Part shown: piece after piece, positions 21,249-34,000 of the stretch | How the letters are laid out: the number at the start of each line of letters is the position of its first letter | Numbering within the stretch: the first letter of the stretch is position 1 | Origin: Macrostomum hystrix | Taxonomy: Eukaryota > Platyhelminthes > Macrostomidae | NCBI GenBank assembly: GCA_950097015.1 | Contig: CATNEN010000001.1 | Coordinates: 20,451,501 to 20,515,500, forward strand | DNA length: 64,000 bases | Direction of reading: 5' to 3' | Program-made: the position numbers and the translations under genes | The notes under the pieces: generated by a model | Databases searched by the model: none | What the model was told of the DNA's origin: nothing | What the model saw: only the letters and a program-made list of their open reading frames with translations

Positions 21249-24200
21249 TTACACAAATGTAATTAACTCCTCATCGATTTTGCATTGCTGCCGAACACTG
21301 CCTGCTGCTGCTTCTGCTGCTTCGATTGGATCAACTGAAATCGATAAACAATAGTTATATTTATAAAAGTGCATCAATGTACAAAGTACTTTATAGCACA
21401 GTTCGAGTTAGTAGCAAGTAATAAGTATTGTATCGCAAGATGCTTGGGTGAAGTCAGGCATATGAAGGAACAAAAAATTTCAAGACGTTACTTTTTAAAA
21501 CCCAACATATACTACTACTTCGGGTCAGTAAATATAAGTAGGATGTAACGCAAGTTAAATACATTTAATAACAACTATTAAACTATATATAAAGGGTTGA
21601 TTTTTAAATAGTTACTACCTACCAGCATTGCTATTATTGTTTGGTTGTTCACTATTCTATAGCCAAGTTGTGAAACCTGTATCGGGTGTGTAACAGAAGG
21701 CAACGCGAGAAATCCTTAAATATGCATTGAAACGCGTCATTGGAAACTAAGTTTTAAGTAAGTGTTCTAATAATACTCGCAGTTTGCTTTGCAGGTTTAA
21801 GAGATAGGCAGACACACACTAATACGGCAGGTAATGAACTGCCAAAATTAAATGTCGGACGTGGTTTAAAGAAGCTTTATAACTACGCAATGAGAGAAAA
21901 GGCAGTGGCATTGTTAAATATAAAAAACCTGATGAAACTTGTAATTACTTATCATATATTGCTTGAAAGGCAACAGGCGGTAAAAAAAGAAAGCGGAAGA
22001 AAGGGGAAGCGGAAATGGAGAAAGGGAAAAAAGACAACGGGAGGAAGGACCGTGGAAGAAAGAAATAGGGAAGAAAGAAATGGGGAGAAATAGGGGAAGA
22101 AAGAAATGGGAAGAAAGAAATGGGAAAGAAAGAAATGGGGAAGAAAGAAATGGGGAAGAAAGAAATGGGAAAGAAAGAAATGGGGAAGAAAGAAATGGGA
22201 AAGAAAGAAATGGGGAAGAAAGAAAGAAATGGGAAGTAACAACGGAAGAAAGAAATGGGAAGAAATAGGGGTAGAAAGAAATGGGGAAGAAAGAAATGGG
22301 AGGAAATAGGGGAAGAAAGAAATGGGAAGAAAGAAATGGGAATAAATAGGGGAAGAAAGAAATGGGGAAGAAAGAAATGGGAAAGAAAGAAATGGGGAAG
22401 AAAGAAATGGGGAAGAAAGAAATGGGAGGAAATAGGGGAAGAAAGAAATGGGAAGAAAGAAATGGGAAGAAAGAAATGGGAATAAATAGGGGAAGAAAGA
22501 AATGGGGAAGAAAGAAATGGGGAAGAAAGAAATGGGGAAGAAAGAAATGGGAAAGAAAGAAATGGGAAAGAAAGAAAGAAATGGGAAGTAACAGCGGAAG
22601 AAAGAAATGGGAAGAAATATGGGTAGAAAGAAATGGGGAAGAAAGAAATAGGGGAAGAAAGAATTGGGAAGAAATAGGGGAAGAAAGAAATGGGGAAGAA
22701 AGAATTGGGAAGAAAGAATTGGGGAAGAAAGAAATGGGAAGAAAGAAATGGAGAACAAAGAAATGGGGAAGAAAGAAAATGGACTGAAGGATCGAAAAAA
22801 ACATGTGGAAGAATGGAAATGGGAAGAGAACAGAGAGGGTATATATATAATTAGTAAGGTACACAAGCCAGAACGAACCAACGCAACCAAATGTTTAAAC
22901 AAGCAATTACACAAAAAATTTTTTCGACATAAACTTTTCAGACAGGTCTCATTGCTTAGTATTAAAATGTAATATCAGGTTTGTGAGAGTACATTATTTT
23001 TGTTAAGTAGTTATGGCACAACAGAAGGCGGCAATTTACCATGTGTTTAGGGAATGACGCATTGCTTATAATAATAGAATTATAAGTACATTGCAGCTGC
23101 CTTCATCCGAGAGATTCTAAAGTCGGGTGGGAATAAGGCGGAGAATGTACAGGACACACGATTCCAGGTTTGATTAACAATCAGCAAAGCTGGGTAGGTT
23201 AATAATTCTTTATAATACAATAGTAATAATAATTTGTTGAATCTGATATCATAGACAACATTGCACCAGTTAAGTTGATTTACTATATCCGCTATGCACA
23301 CAATCACAGTTGAATTTTAGCTATATAATTAACGAAATAGTAAATGCATGATCTAATAAAACTCCAGATGATGGGACACATTGTTGGCTATAATATAGGA
23401 CAGGTGGGGAACAGAACAGGTGGGGAATAGGACAGGTGGGGAAGAGGACAGGTGGGGAAGAGGACAGATGGGGAACAGGACAGGTGGGGAAGAGGACAGG
23501 TGGGGAACAGGACAGGTGGGGAACAGGACAGGTGGGGAACAGAACAGGTGGGGAAGAGGACAAGTGGGGAACAGGACAGGTGGGGAACAGAACAGGTGGG
23601 GAACAGGACAGGTGGGGAACAGGACAGGTGGGGAACAGGACAGGTGGGGAACAGGACAGGTGGGGAAGAGGACAGGTGGGGAAGAGGACAGGTGGGGAAG
23701 AGGACAGGTGGGGAATTAATATTTGGGGAAGAGGAGGGGTAGAGGATAGGGGAAGCCATGATAATTAAACTAAAGTTGGGTAACTTTAAAAGAATTACGA
23801 AAATAAAATCACAAATTAGTAATTGCGGAGACAAAATCGCGGAATCTAAATAGAAGCACACATGGAACTAAAAATAGCAGTTGTAATGACACAGCCGTAC
23901 TGATTATACATACACAAATAAATATGAATAATTCATAACTAACCGTTTAGACAGTTTTAACATATAGATTAGCAACGCTAAATGAAGCTAAGCGACTTAT
24001 TTACCTCGCCTAGCAACAGCCTGGTGATAGGGTGGCGGCGCCGATGGCCGACCCACGGTGGCCACTGTTGTCTCGCTTCGCGGCGGAGGCGGCGGCGGTG
24101 GCGACGCCACGGACCCGGATGCAGACGCAGGAGATCCCTGATGAAGCTGATGCTGACTGCTCATTCTTTGCTGCATCACCTGCGGATTGACAGAAATGAG

Positions 24201-25001
24201 GATATTAGAGGATGATTGACAGACTAACAGAATGCGTACAGGATGCTGTAGGGTAGTGTACAGGATGTCTTATGATACTGTACAGGATGTTGTATGATAC
24301 TGTACAGGATGTCTTATAATGCTGTACAGGATGTCTTAGTATACTGTACAGAATGCTGTAGGATCGTGTACAGAATGCTGTAGGATCGTGTACAGAATGC
24401 TGTAGGATCGTGTACAGAATGCTGTAGGATAGCGTACAGGATACAGACGAGTACAGATAATAAACAGCTTGGTTAGAAATCGACTAGCCTGTAGATAAGG
24501 CGGCGGCAGCGGTGGCCTGGAAGCCGGAGCGGCCACTGATGCGGTTGCCAAGGTAACCGGTGCCCCGGCAACGCCTGCAGCCGGAATGTGCTGATGCCTG
24601 GCCGGCTTCCTGCCGTCGCTAAGCGCCATCAGCTTGTTGAACTGAGCATCGCTGGCCGTGTTGAACTTGGTGCCAGCCGTGGAGGCCACATCCGGGCACT
24701 GGGAGATCGGACCTTCAGCTTCCGCCGACAGTCGCAGTCTGGCCACATAGTCCGCCAGCTTCTTCTCCGCGACGGAATCGTCGTGAAGCTTCTTGGCCAG
24801 GGCGGTCACCGCCGCCGATCGTCGCTTGCCGGAGCCGCCGCCGCCGCCGACGCCGACAGTCAAAGCCGAGCTGCTGCCCGCGCGCCGCAATGGAGGCGCC
24901 ATCGACGAGGAGCTGGCGTGTAGGGTAGCGCTGCCGCCTCCGCTGCCACGCCAGATATGACCTTCGTAGCTGGCCTGGGCGTACTGACAGAACCCGCGCA
25001 C
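21249..25001 (-). CDS. RapGEF exons 10-12: Pro-rich tail and PDZ ligand
   Basis: Exons: 25001-24489, 24179-24005, 21334-21249. Exon 10 appears to end at a GC donor (cag followed by gctagt), which is the only choice that keeps the frame of exon 11 (SAPPPYHQAVARR, similar to the RAPGEF2 PPDYNVALQRSR region). Exon 11 ends in phase 1, and the last exon then gives VDPIEAAEAAAGSV and ends EELITFV-stop (21251-21249). A phase-0 reading would end in KSMRS at 21263 but does not fit the exon 11 donor. Confidence 0.82.
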
Positions 25002-28000
25002 CTGAACAATTTGTAACGCTAGAGAATTACAGATATGACATGGTATGGATGCCTTCAGGGGGGGGGCTATTTCTGAAGCATCGGCGGGGGATAGCGAATG
25101 TGTCCTGAAGGGTAGGCGTTTTTTGAAAGATAGGCAAAGGTTCCCTGAAGGGTAAGTGAAGGCTACCTGAAGGTAATTGGAGGTTCCCTGAAGGTTAAGT
25201 GGAGGTTACCTGAAGGTTAAAAGAAGGTTACTTGAAGGGTAAGTGGAGGTTACCTGAAGGGTAAGTAGAGGTTATCTGAAGGGTAAGTGGAGGTCACCTG
25301 AAGGGTAAGTGGAGGCACCTGAAGGGTAAGAGGAGGTTATCTGAAGGTTAGGCGGCTGTTTCCTGAAGGATGGGAGGGGGAAATGGTGCTTGTTGAAGAT
25401 GAAATCTAGGGCTTTTTAGTCTCCTGAATGAGGCACGCCTCAGAAGAAAACTCACCTCTCTGGCGAGCAGTCTCAGCTTCTCAAAATTAACCAATCCGTC
25501 CTGCATGCGTTCGTTGCACTCGCGAATAGCAGTCAAATCTTTGCAGAGAATGGGCAGATAGGGAATAGCCGGCGCCTGGAATTTATCAGACTTGAACAGC
25601 TGCCGATAGCTGGAGTGATTCATGCGAATGTCTGTCAGCTTCTCTAAGGATTTCCACACGTCCCTGTACTTCTTGGGCAATTTCTCCCAGGCCGGATTGA
25701 GCTGGGAGTTCTGAGTCTTGGCTAGGCCCAAGGTCAGGCTCATGAGGGTGTTGAGATTGTTGAGCTGTCGGCAGTGCTGTGCAACCTTCAGGAAGTGTTT
25801 CAACAGGCGCACCCGCCTGGAGCTGTTCTGTTCGGCTGTGAGCTCGCTCACTGGCCAATTGGATTCCTTCTCTGTCACAACCGACAGTTCGTTGATCTCC
25901 TTTGACGCCTTCTCCTTGCGGTGCCACCAGTCCACCAGGTGGGTTGGCAGGATGCGTTGAAATACGTTGAAATCTTCGGTGGTGATTCGCATGGCAACTT
26001 CTTGCGGATCCAACTGAGCAGGGTTTGAGAAGGGAGGGATGAGCATTTTACATATTTTGAAGCTTAGCACTTAAGAAATATATTAGAAAGTGAATTCTAA
26101 TATTCTTTCGGCCGATACCCACTACCATTGGCCGAGGCCTACTACCAATTGGTCGATACCAACTTTCATTTGGATGATATCAACTATCATTCGGCGTATA
26201 CCAGCAATCATACGAGCGTATGGACGATTACCAAATAAAAACGAATGAATTCAGCTTTGAGATCAGCCTAGTTTGGTATTTTATTCGCGGAAAAGTGGCA
26301 ATAATAAGACGAATCACCCGAACAAAAGTAGAGATAAATGAGAGAAATTAGAGATTTAGAGAAATGACAATTTGCGAAAGGTGTAAATTTTCTGTTAGTA
26401 TCAAAAATGCTTTTCTGAAAAAGCAGAAAAAATACAACACTTGTTAGACACAGATCAAGCAGTATGACGAGACAAAGAAAAAGTTGATGCCGATGCAGAT
26501 TTGTCCTGCCACAAGAACAGTTGTGGCACGATTGTTAGTATAATGGCAAACCTGCAGAAAACTAATAATAGAAAACTTTTACGTGTGCGAAAGCGAGAAA
26601 TCTACTTCACTTTTAAAAGAAGACTTCTTAGAAGTATTCTGGCAACTAAAAGTTCCTTTAAGTGGAAAATGAGCTTTTCAACAGTTAAAAAGCGTCGCAA
26701 TGTGCTTGGGATTTCCGAAAAGTTTTACATCCTTCATTTTAGAGTGAGCACATAGCAAGACCAAGATGGTTAGTCTCACGTGTCTCAGACAGCGCGAGAA
26801 TCACTAACATTAGACCCTCTCTAAATCAAAAACGTCAAATTTCTTTTTTACTTTACTTGTTTTACTATAAAGAGACAAAGTTTTAAGGCGAAGAATTTCG
26901 TGATAAAAATGTATAGAAAATGTGTTGGGAATTCAGGAGAGGACTATTGGCAGAAAGCGTTTTAGAAATGCCTTAACAACGAAGCTATCTTTTGTATTTA
27001 GTCTTAAGGAAAGAATGTAGAATCGAGACAGAGCTTCTTAAGAATGCTGGCAAGAAGTTTCCAGCACAGAACTTCTGTTTCCAGACAACAGAACAATAGA
27101 ATACTTTTTCTCAAATAATAACCTTAATATTTTTTGAAGGCATAAAATGTGGAACAAAAAAGCAAAACGACTATCCAGAAATAGTAAGAACACTGCAAGC
27201 AACAAAAAACAAGACTGTCTACTCCAGTTATTTCTTTTTAAGACCCATCCTGTAGCAAATAAGGTTTGCTTAAAGTCAGATATTTTTCCAAAACTGCATC
27301 TGAGACATAACTACTTTGGAGAAATGATTAAATTTGCAGCAATTAAAGCACTGATTTTCATGATAGTGTGTCTAAGCACACTGTACTCAAGAATCCATGG
27401 AGTCGAGTACAGCGCGGGAAGCTCATACAAATTTATCAAAAGCAAGTGCCTGAATGAGTCTATGTCCGTGTGGCGCAAGTCAGAAGTCTCCGAATCCCTC
27501 GTCAACTGTTTCGTCTCGAGTCGCGAGTTCCGTCTTAATAGCGTCGCCGTTGTGCAGCGGAACAGACAAGACTCCTCGTGCACGATGTTCCGTTTCAGTC
27601 AGGTGTGCAATCTGCTCAGACTCTTGCAAGGCTCCAGCTCCACGGTGACGACTGCTGGACTGCGAAATCAGGACTGCGAGATCCTTGTGGACTCCGAATA
27701 TGACGCAATTACTGCAAACCAGCACTTCAGCGCTGTGTGGGTTGGAGACAGGGGACCGGCTCTGGAGAATGTGGTGTGCGGCTCCGGTGGTCGAAGGAAT
27801 CCCATGAGATCCAGCGGAGTGATGTGGACAAGCGAAGGCGCTGTGATGGACGGTGTGAAGTCTCGACTGTGGGTGGACGACCCTGTTGGACTTGACTTTG
27901 CAAGTTCTTATACGTGGGTGCTGCATCTGAAGCGTACTCCTGGCAAAAGCTGCTTTATTGAGTTGGCAGCCTGCTCAAACATGAACTCATACAGTGATCA

Positions 28001-31000
28001 TTTTTTTGAGTCGTCGATTATGGAAGGAATAAACTGCTCTCTTTACTTGAATCCAGGAGTTCCATCGAGGTACCAAACAAAATCAGTCCTGCCAGTTGAT
28101 CCGGACCAGTTCATTGTTGCTGGGATTGTGTTTGACCGAGTCTCTGCTGGATTACGCTTCTTCGTTAACACTGAATTTGTTCAGGACGGCCAAGTAATGA
28201 GTCTAGGACAGAACAGCGTATTTTCGCAACTGAACAGATGCGTAAAAATAGGATGGCGCAATCCGTCAGCCTACCTACTGAGAGGAGTGATCAGAGCTGT
28301 AGCCGTATCCAATTCAGCAGTGTCTGGCGATGCGATTCGCAACTTGTTTGCCGGCGTCAGCTTAAAACCTTAGTCAACTTAGAACGGATTTTTCTAAGTA
28401 AATGAGTCACTAAGAAATGACAGAATAATCTCGTTTTTCCTTCAGTTTTTCATTTTGTTATAACTGTAGTCTCTCGGCAAAATATCCTGTCACCAATGCA
28501 TTATTCTGGAATCATATTTTGTTATAACTGTAGTCTCTCGGCACAATATCCTGTCACAAATGCATTATTCTGGAATCATATTTTGTTATAACTGTAGTCT
28601 CTCGGCACAATATCCTGTCACCAATGCATTATTCTGGAATCATATTTTGTTATAAATGTAGTCTCTCGGCACAATATCCTGTCACCAAAGCATTATTCTG
28701 GAATCATATTTTGTTATAAATGTAGTCTCTCGGCACAATATCCTGTCACCAATGCATTATTCTGGAATCATATTTTGTTATAAATGTAGTCTCTCGGCGC
28801 AATATTCTGTCACCAAAGCATTATTCTGGAATCATATTTTGTTATAAATGTAGTCTCTCGGCGCAATATCCTGTCACCAAAGCATTATTCTGGAATCATA
28901 TTTTGTTATAAATGTAGTCTCTCGGCGCAATATCCTGTCACTAAAGCATTATTCTGGAATCATATTTTGTTATATAACCGTAGTCTCTCGGCACAATATC
29001 CTGTCACCAATGCATTATTCTGGAATCATATTTTGTTATATAACCGTAGTCTCTCGGCACAATATCCTGTCGCCAAAGCATTATTCTGGAATCATATTTT
29101 GTTATAAATGTAGTCTCTCGGCGGAATATCCTGTTACTAAAGCATTATTCTGGAATCATATTTTGTTATATAACCGTAGTCTCTCGGCACAATATCCTGT
29201 CACCAATGCATTATTCTGGAATCATATTTTGTTATATAACCGTAGTCTCTCGGCACAATATCCTGTCACCAAAGCATTATTCTGGAACCATATTTTGTTA
29301 TAATGTATTCTCTCGGAACAATATCCTGTCACTATTGAAATATTCTGGAATCATATTTTGCTGTAACTGCAGTCTCTCTGCAAAATATCCAGGGCCAATG
29401 TATTATTTTAAAAGAAATCAACGGACGAATGTAGAATGTATTTTTTCTTAAACGATCCTTTTAACAGTTGGTAAAGACATAAGGCGTTACAGAAGCTTTG
29501 GAAATGAAATCGTCAATAACTATTTCACAACATCTGAAGTGGAAACACTTTGTAAGTCGAGTTAAACTGACAATTGAAGGCAGGAAAAACTTTTTAAATG
29601 CCATCTATACAAAATGAAAAGCAGAAAGTGAAAATAATAAGACGAACAGTCAAGCACAAGTTTAACTGTCTGTCTAACCTGAAAAGTAGTACAACCTGAA
29701 TACGCAGTGTTTAATATCCAGTGTACAAGATGGTCAAGAAAATAGATACTGATCAAGTAGTATAACCTGAATATAAAAAAATGATGCTGATTCTCTTAAT
29801 TTTCTTTGTCTCAGCACGATCTACTCGAACAGTACGATTTGAGTTCAACCCCGAAAGCTCACAAATTCTATCAAAAGTAAGTGCCCGAATGAGTCGATGT
29901 CCATATCAAAGCGAAATTGAGTAAATCAGATCTTTGGCAAAGTACGAGTATGTTAAAAAAAGAATGTTAGTATAACCTAATTAATTGGACACAAAGAGTT
30001 ATTAACATTTTTTGTCTTGATATATTATTTTCTTTAAATAGACGGCTGCAGAGAAAATGAATATAAAAAATGTAATGACGACTATTTGCCAAGCTTTCAG
30101 TTTTAGACTTGAAACATTGGACTTGTTGTCAGAAATACAATAACAAGTGACAGGCAACAGAGGGGACAAGCTTTACAGGTTGGCACAATTGTTTGCATTA
30201 TGACAAACCTGTAGAAAACTACCTTGTGTATAAAAGAAAACTTTTCTACGAGAAAAATTGAGAAATCTACTGCACTTTTGTTAACTAGACTTGTTAAAAG
30301 TATTTTAGCAATTAGCAATTAAAAGTTCCTTTAAAGGAAATAGTTTGTTTATACTGAAGCGAACTCCTGACAAGATCTGCTTTATTGAGTTGTCAGACTG
30401 TTCTTCACGAAATGTATTTAAAGACCACTTTTATGAGACAACAAAAGTAGAAGGCATAAACCGCACATTTAACTTTAATCCCGGAGTCCCGAAAAGGTAC
30501 CAGACAGAACCAGTCCTGCCCGCTGATCCAGAACAATTCGTCATTGTCGGCATCGTGTTCGACCGAGTCTCTGAGAGTTGCGTTTCACCATCAACAACTA
30601 TATTGCTCCTGACCACATGGTTACTACGATTGATAAAAATGGCATATAACTGCCAAATAACTGCTTAAAAATCGGATGGCACGATCCGCCAGCCTACCTA
30701 CTGAAAGGAGTGATCAGAGCTGTAGCCGTATACAATTCAGCATTGTCTGGCGATGCGATTCGCAACTTGTTTGCCGGCGTCAGCTTAAAACATTAGTGAA
30801 TTCACAGGAGAAGAAAACTTAACATCGAGTTAATCACAACTTGCAAACATCTTTACGAACCCACTCGCTTGACACAATATCCGGCTACCATTGCACTCTT
30901 CTAGAATCATATTTTGTTATAAATGTAATCTCTCGACGCAATATCCTGTCACCAATGCATTATTCTGGAATCATATTTTCTTATAACTGTAGTCTCTCGG

Positions 31001-34000
31001 CACAATATCCTGTCACCAATGCATTCTTCTGGAATCATATTTTGTTATAAATGTAGTCTCTCGGCACAATATCCTGTCACCAATGCATTCTTCTGGAATC
31101 ATATTTTGTTATAAATGTAGTCTCTCGGCACAATATCCTGTCACCAAAGCATTATTCTGGAATCATATTTTCTTATAACTGTAGTCTCTCGGCACAATAT
31201 CTTGTCACCAATGCATTCTTCTGGAATCATAGTTTGTTATAAATGTAGTCTCTCGGCACAATATCCTGTCACCAATGCATTATTCTGGAATCATAGTTTG
31301 TTATTGTCATGCCGTAGTCTAATAGCACTCACGTATCGCTTTGCCGGTCAATCTAATATGTACATATCACTAACTCTCGCTCACTATGTACATGCCCCCC
31401 ACGCGCACGTTGATCGTCGGTTGCACGTTGAGGCAAATATATAAATACTGTCTCGCCCTACTTGGAGGGCTCACCTTTTTCTTCGCACCTCACACAGCGT
31501 GACTCTTGAGCTATTACATTGGCGTCGCAAGGCCGAACCATGGCCTTCCTACAACTGCCTCCACCAGCCCACTTTAGCATCAGAGACGACCCTCACTCTG
31601 TAAGCAAGCGCTGGCAGGAGTGGTCGACCAACCTTCTGCGGTACCTGGCGGCAACCGGCATCAAAGATGAGACGCAGAAACGCCAGATCCTTCTGTATAC
31701 GGCAGGCAAAGAAGTGAGCGACCTGTACAACGAGATCGCCACCCAGTCGCGTCGACGGCCGAGCAGGGCGAGGTTCGCATCACCCAGGACCTCCGCGAGG
31801 TGAACAAGTACGTCATCCCAGAGAAGCAGCCTATACCCACATTCGAAGAGGTGACGGACGAGATGGCGGGCGCGACGTATTTCTCGGAGCTGGACGTCGC
31901 CAAAGCCTTCCACCAAATTGAAGTCGCCGAGGAGTCTAGAGACCTGCTAACGTTCTCCTCACCCATCGGGCTCCTGCGGCTGCGCCGGCTCTGCATGGGC
32001 TTCACATCCGCCTCCGAGATCCTCCAGCGGGTGATGACCTCCGTCCTGAGTGGCCTCCCCGGCGTCCGCTGGGTGCACGACGACATCCTGGTGTACGCGA
32101 AAAACATTGAAGAGCACAACCAGCGCCTGCGAGACTGCCTGGCCCGGTTGAAGGCTAGCAACATCACGTTGAACCCCAAGAAGTGCCGCTTCGCCCGGCC
32201 AGAGGTCGACTTTCTCGCCATGCGGCTCTCGTCTGTATACGGCAGGCAAAGAAGTGAGCGACCTGTACAACGATACAACGACCTCTCGCCAAAGACCTAT
32301 CCACAACGACCTCTACCACTCGCAAGCGGTCGGCCTTGCCCAAGTCCAGCCAGACGGATCGACGCGTCCGGTGGCATACGCGAGCCGCAGCCTCAGCCCG
32401 ACCGAGCAGCGCTACTCCCAGACGGAGCGAGAGGCCCTCGCGGTGAAGTACGGCGGCCTGAAGTTCTACCACTACCTCAGCGGGGGTGGCAGTTTCAAGG
32501 TCATCACCGACCACAAGCCGCTGATATCCCTGTTCAGCACGGGGTCTCGGCCGCCACCCCGCATTGAGCGCATGGCGCTGCGACTGCAAGACCTTGTCTT
32601 TCGGGTCGTGTACCAGCCCGGCGCCGGCAACCCGTCTGACGTCCTGAGCCGCCAGCCGCTGCCAATGCCACCAAACAACGTCGGCGAGCAGGCGGACGCG
32701 ATCTACGTGGCCACGGCAGTCCAAGCTGCCACTCCGGTGTCCATCAGCCTGGGCACAATCAAGGCGGCCTCCGAACGAGACGGCACGGTACAAGCAGCGC
32801 TACACGCCATCCGCGGCCACCAATGGGACAAGAGTGACACGTGCTTGCAGGGACTCCATGGCGTATCCCACGAACTATCCGAGCTGAACGGCCTGCTGCT
32901 GCGCGGCAGTCAGCTGTACATGCCGACGACTCTGCGATACCGGTGCATGCAGCTGGCCCACCAGGGACACCAGGGCGTCAAAAAAACGCTCGACCGCTTG
33001 CAAGCGAAGGTCTGGTGGCCAGGCATGCGAGCATCCGTGGAGGCGCACGTAGCAGCCTGCACCAGCGAGACCTCGCCGAAAGCCACGCCGCTAAAGCCGA
33101 CCGCTTGCAAGCGAAGGTCTGGTGGCCAGGCATGCGAGCATCCGTGGAGGCGCACGTAGCAGCCTGCACCAGCTGCCTGACCTGCACCAGCGAGACCTCG
33201 CCGAAAGCCACGCCGCTAAAGCCGACCGAACTGCCGGAGGGCCCCTGGCTCGAGCTGGGGCTCGACTTCCTCGGACCGATAAACGGCAAGTCGCTGCTCG
33301 TCTGTACGGACCACTTCTCCAGGTTCCCGCTCGTGGAGGTCATGGCTAGCACCACCGCCTCCGCCGTCATCAACGTGCTACGCCGGTGGTTTAGCATCTT
33401 CGGGCAGCCGACAAAGGTGACCACAGACAATGGCCCACCCTTCGCATCGGCCGAGTTCAGCAGCTTCCTGATGGATCAGGGCGCACGGCACCATCGGATC
33501 ACGCCTCTCTACCCTCAGGCCAACGGCGCAACGGAGCGGTGCAATCAAGGGCTGAACAAGGCTATCCGCGCAGCGATCGTCGAAGGCAGGGACTGGACAC
33601 TGGCCCTGGACGAGTACCTGGCAGCGTACAGACGCACTCCGCACTGCTCCACGGGCGTCGCGACGGCCAGTCTGTTATTTGGCAGGCAGATCAACGATGT
33701 GATCCCGAGTCTCCGACACTCGCAGCCCGTCGACGCGACTCGAGCGGCCATTGCCGACAGCGACAGACATGCCAAGGAGGCTATGAAGCGGCACGCCGAC
33801 CGACGCTTCAGAGCCACCGACCACGGCATTCGCGCCGGCGACCGCGTCCTCAGGCGCCAGCAGCCCCGGCAAAAGACCGACGCCTTCTACGAGTCGGCGC
33901 CGTGGACCGTGGCCGAGGTGCAAGGCGACTCCCGGCTCATGCAGCGCGACGACGTCGTCTGCCGCAGGCACGCCACGCAGGTCAAGCGGCTGCCCGGGCA

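Noticed and set aside
21263-21334. Alternative last RapGEF exon frame ending KSMRS
   Set aside because: Requires phase 0, but exon 11 ends in phase 1.
21914-22914. Phe/Leu/Pro-rich open frames over 300 codons, resembling membrane proteins
   Set aside because: Complement of the polypurine minisatellite.
27147-27323. Upstream ATG extending the nested secreted protein by 59 residues
   Set aside because: The extension is Lys/Asn-rich without signature and would bury the signal peptide that starts at 27324.
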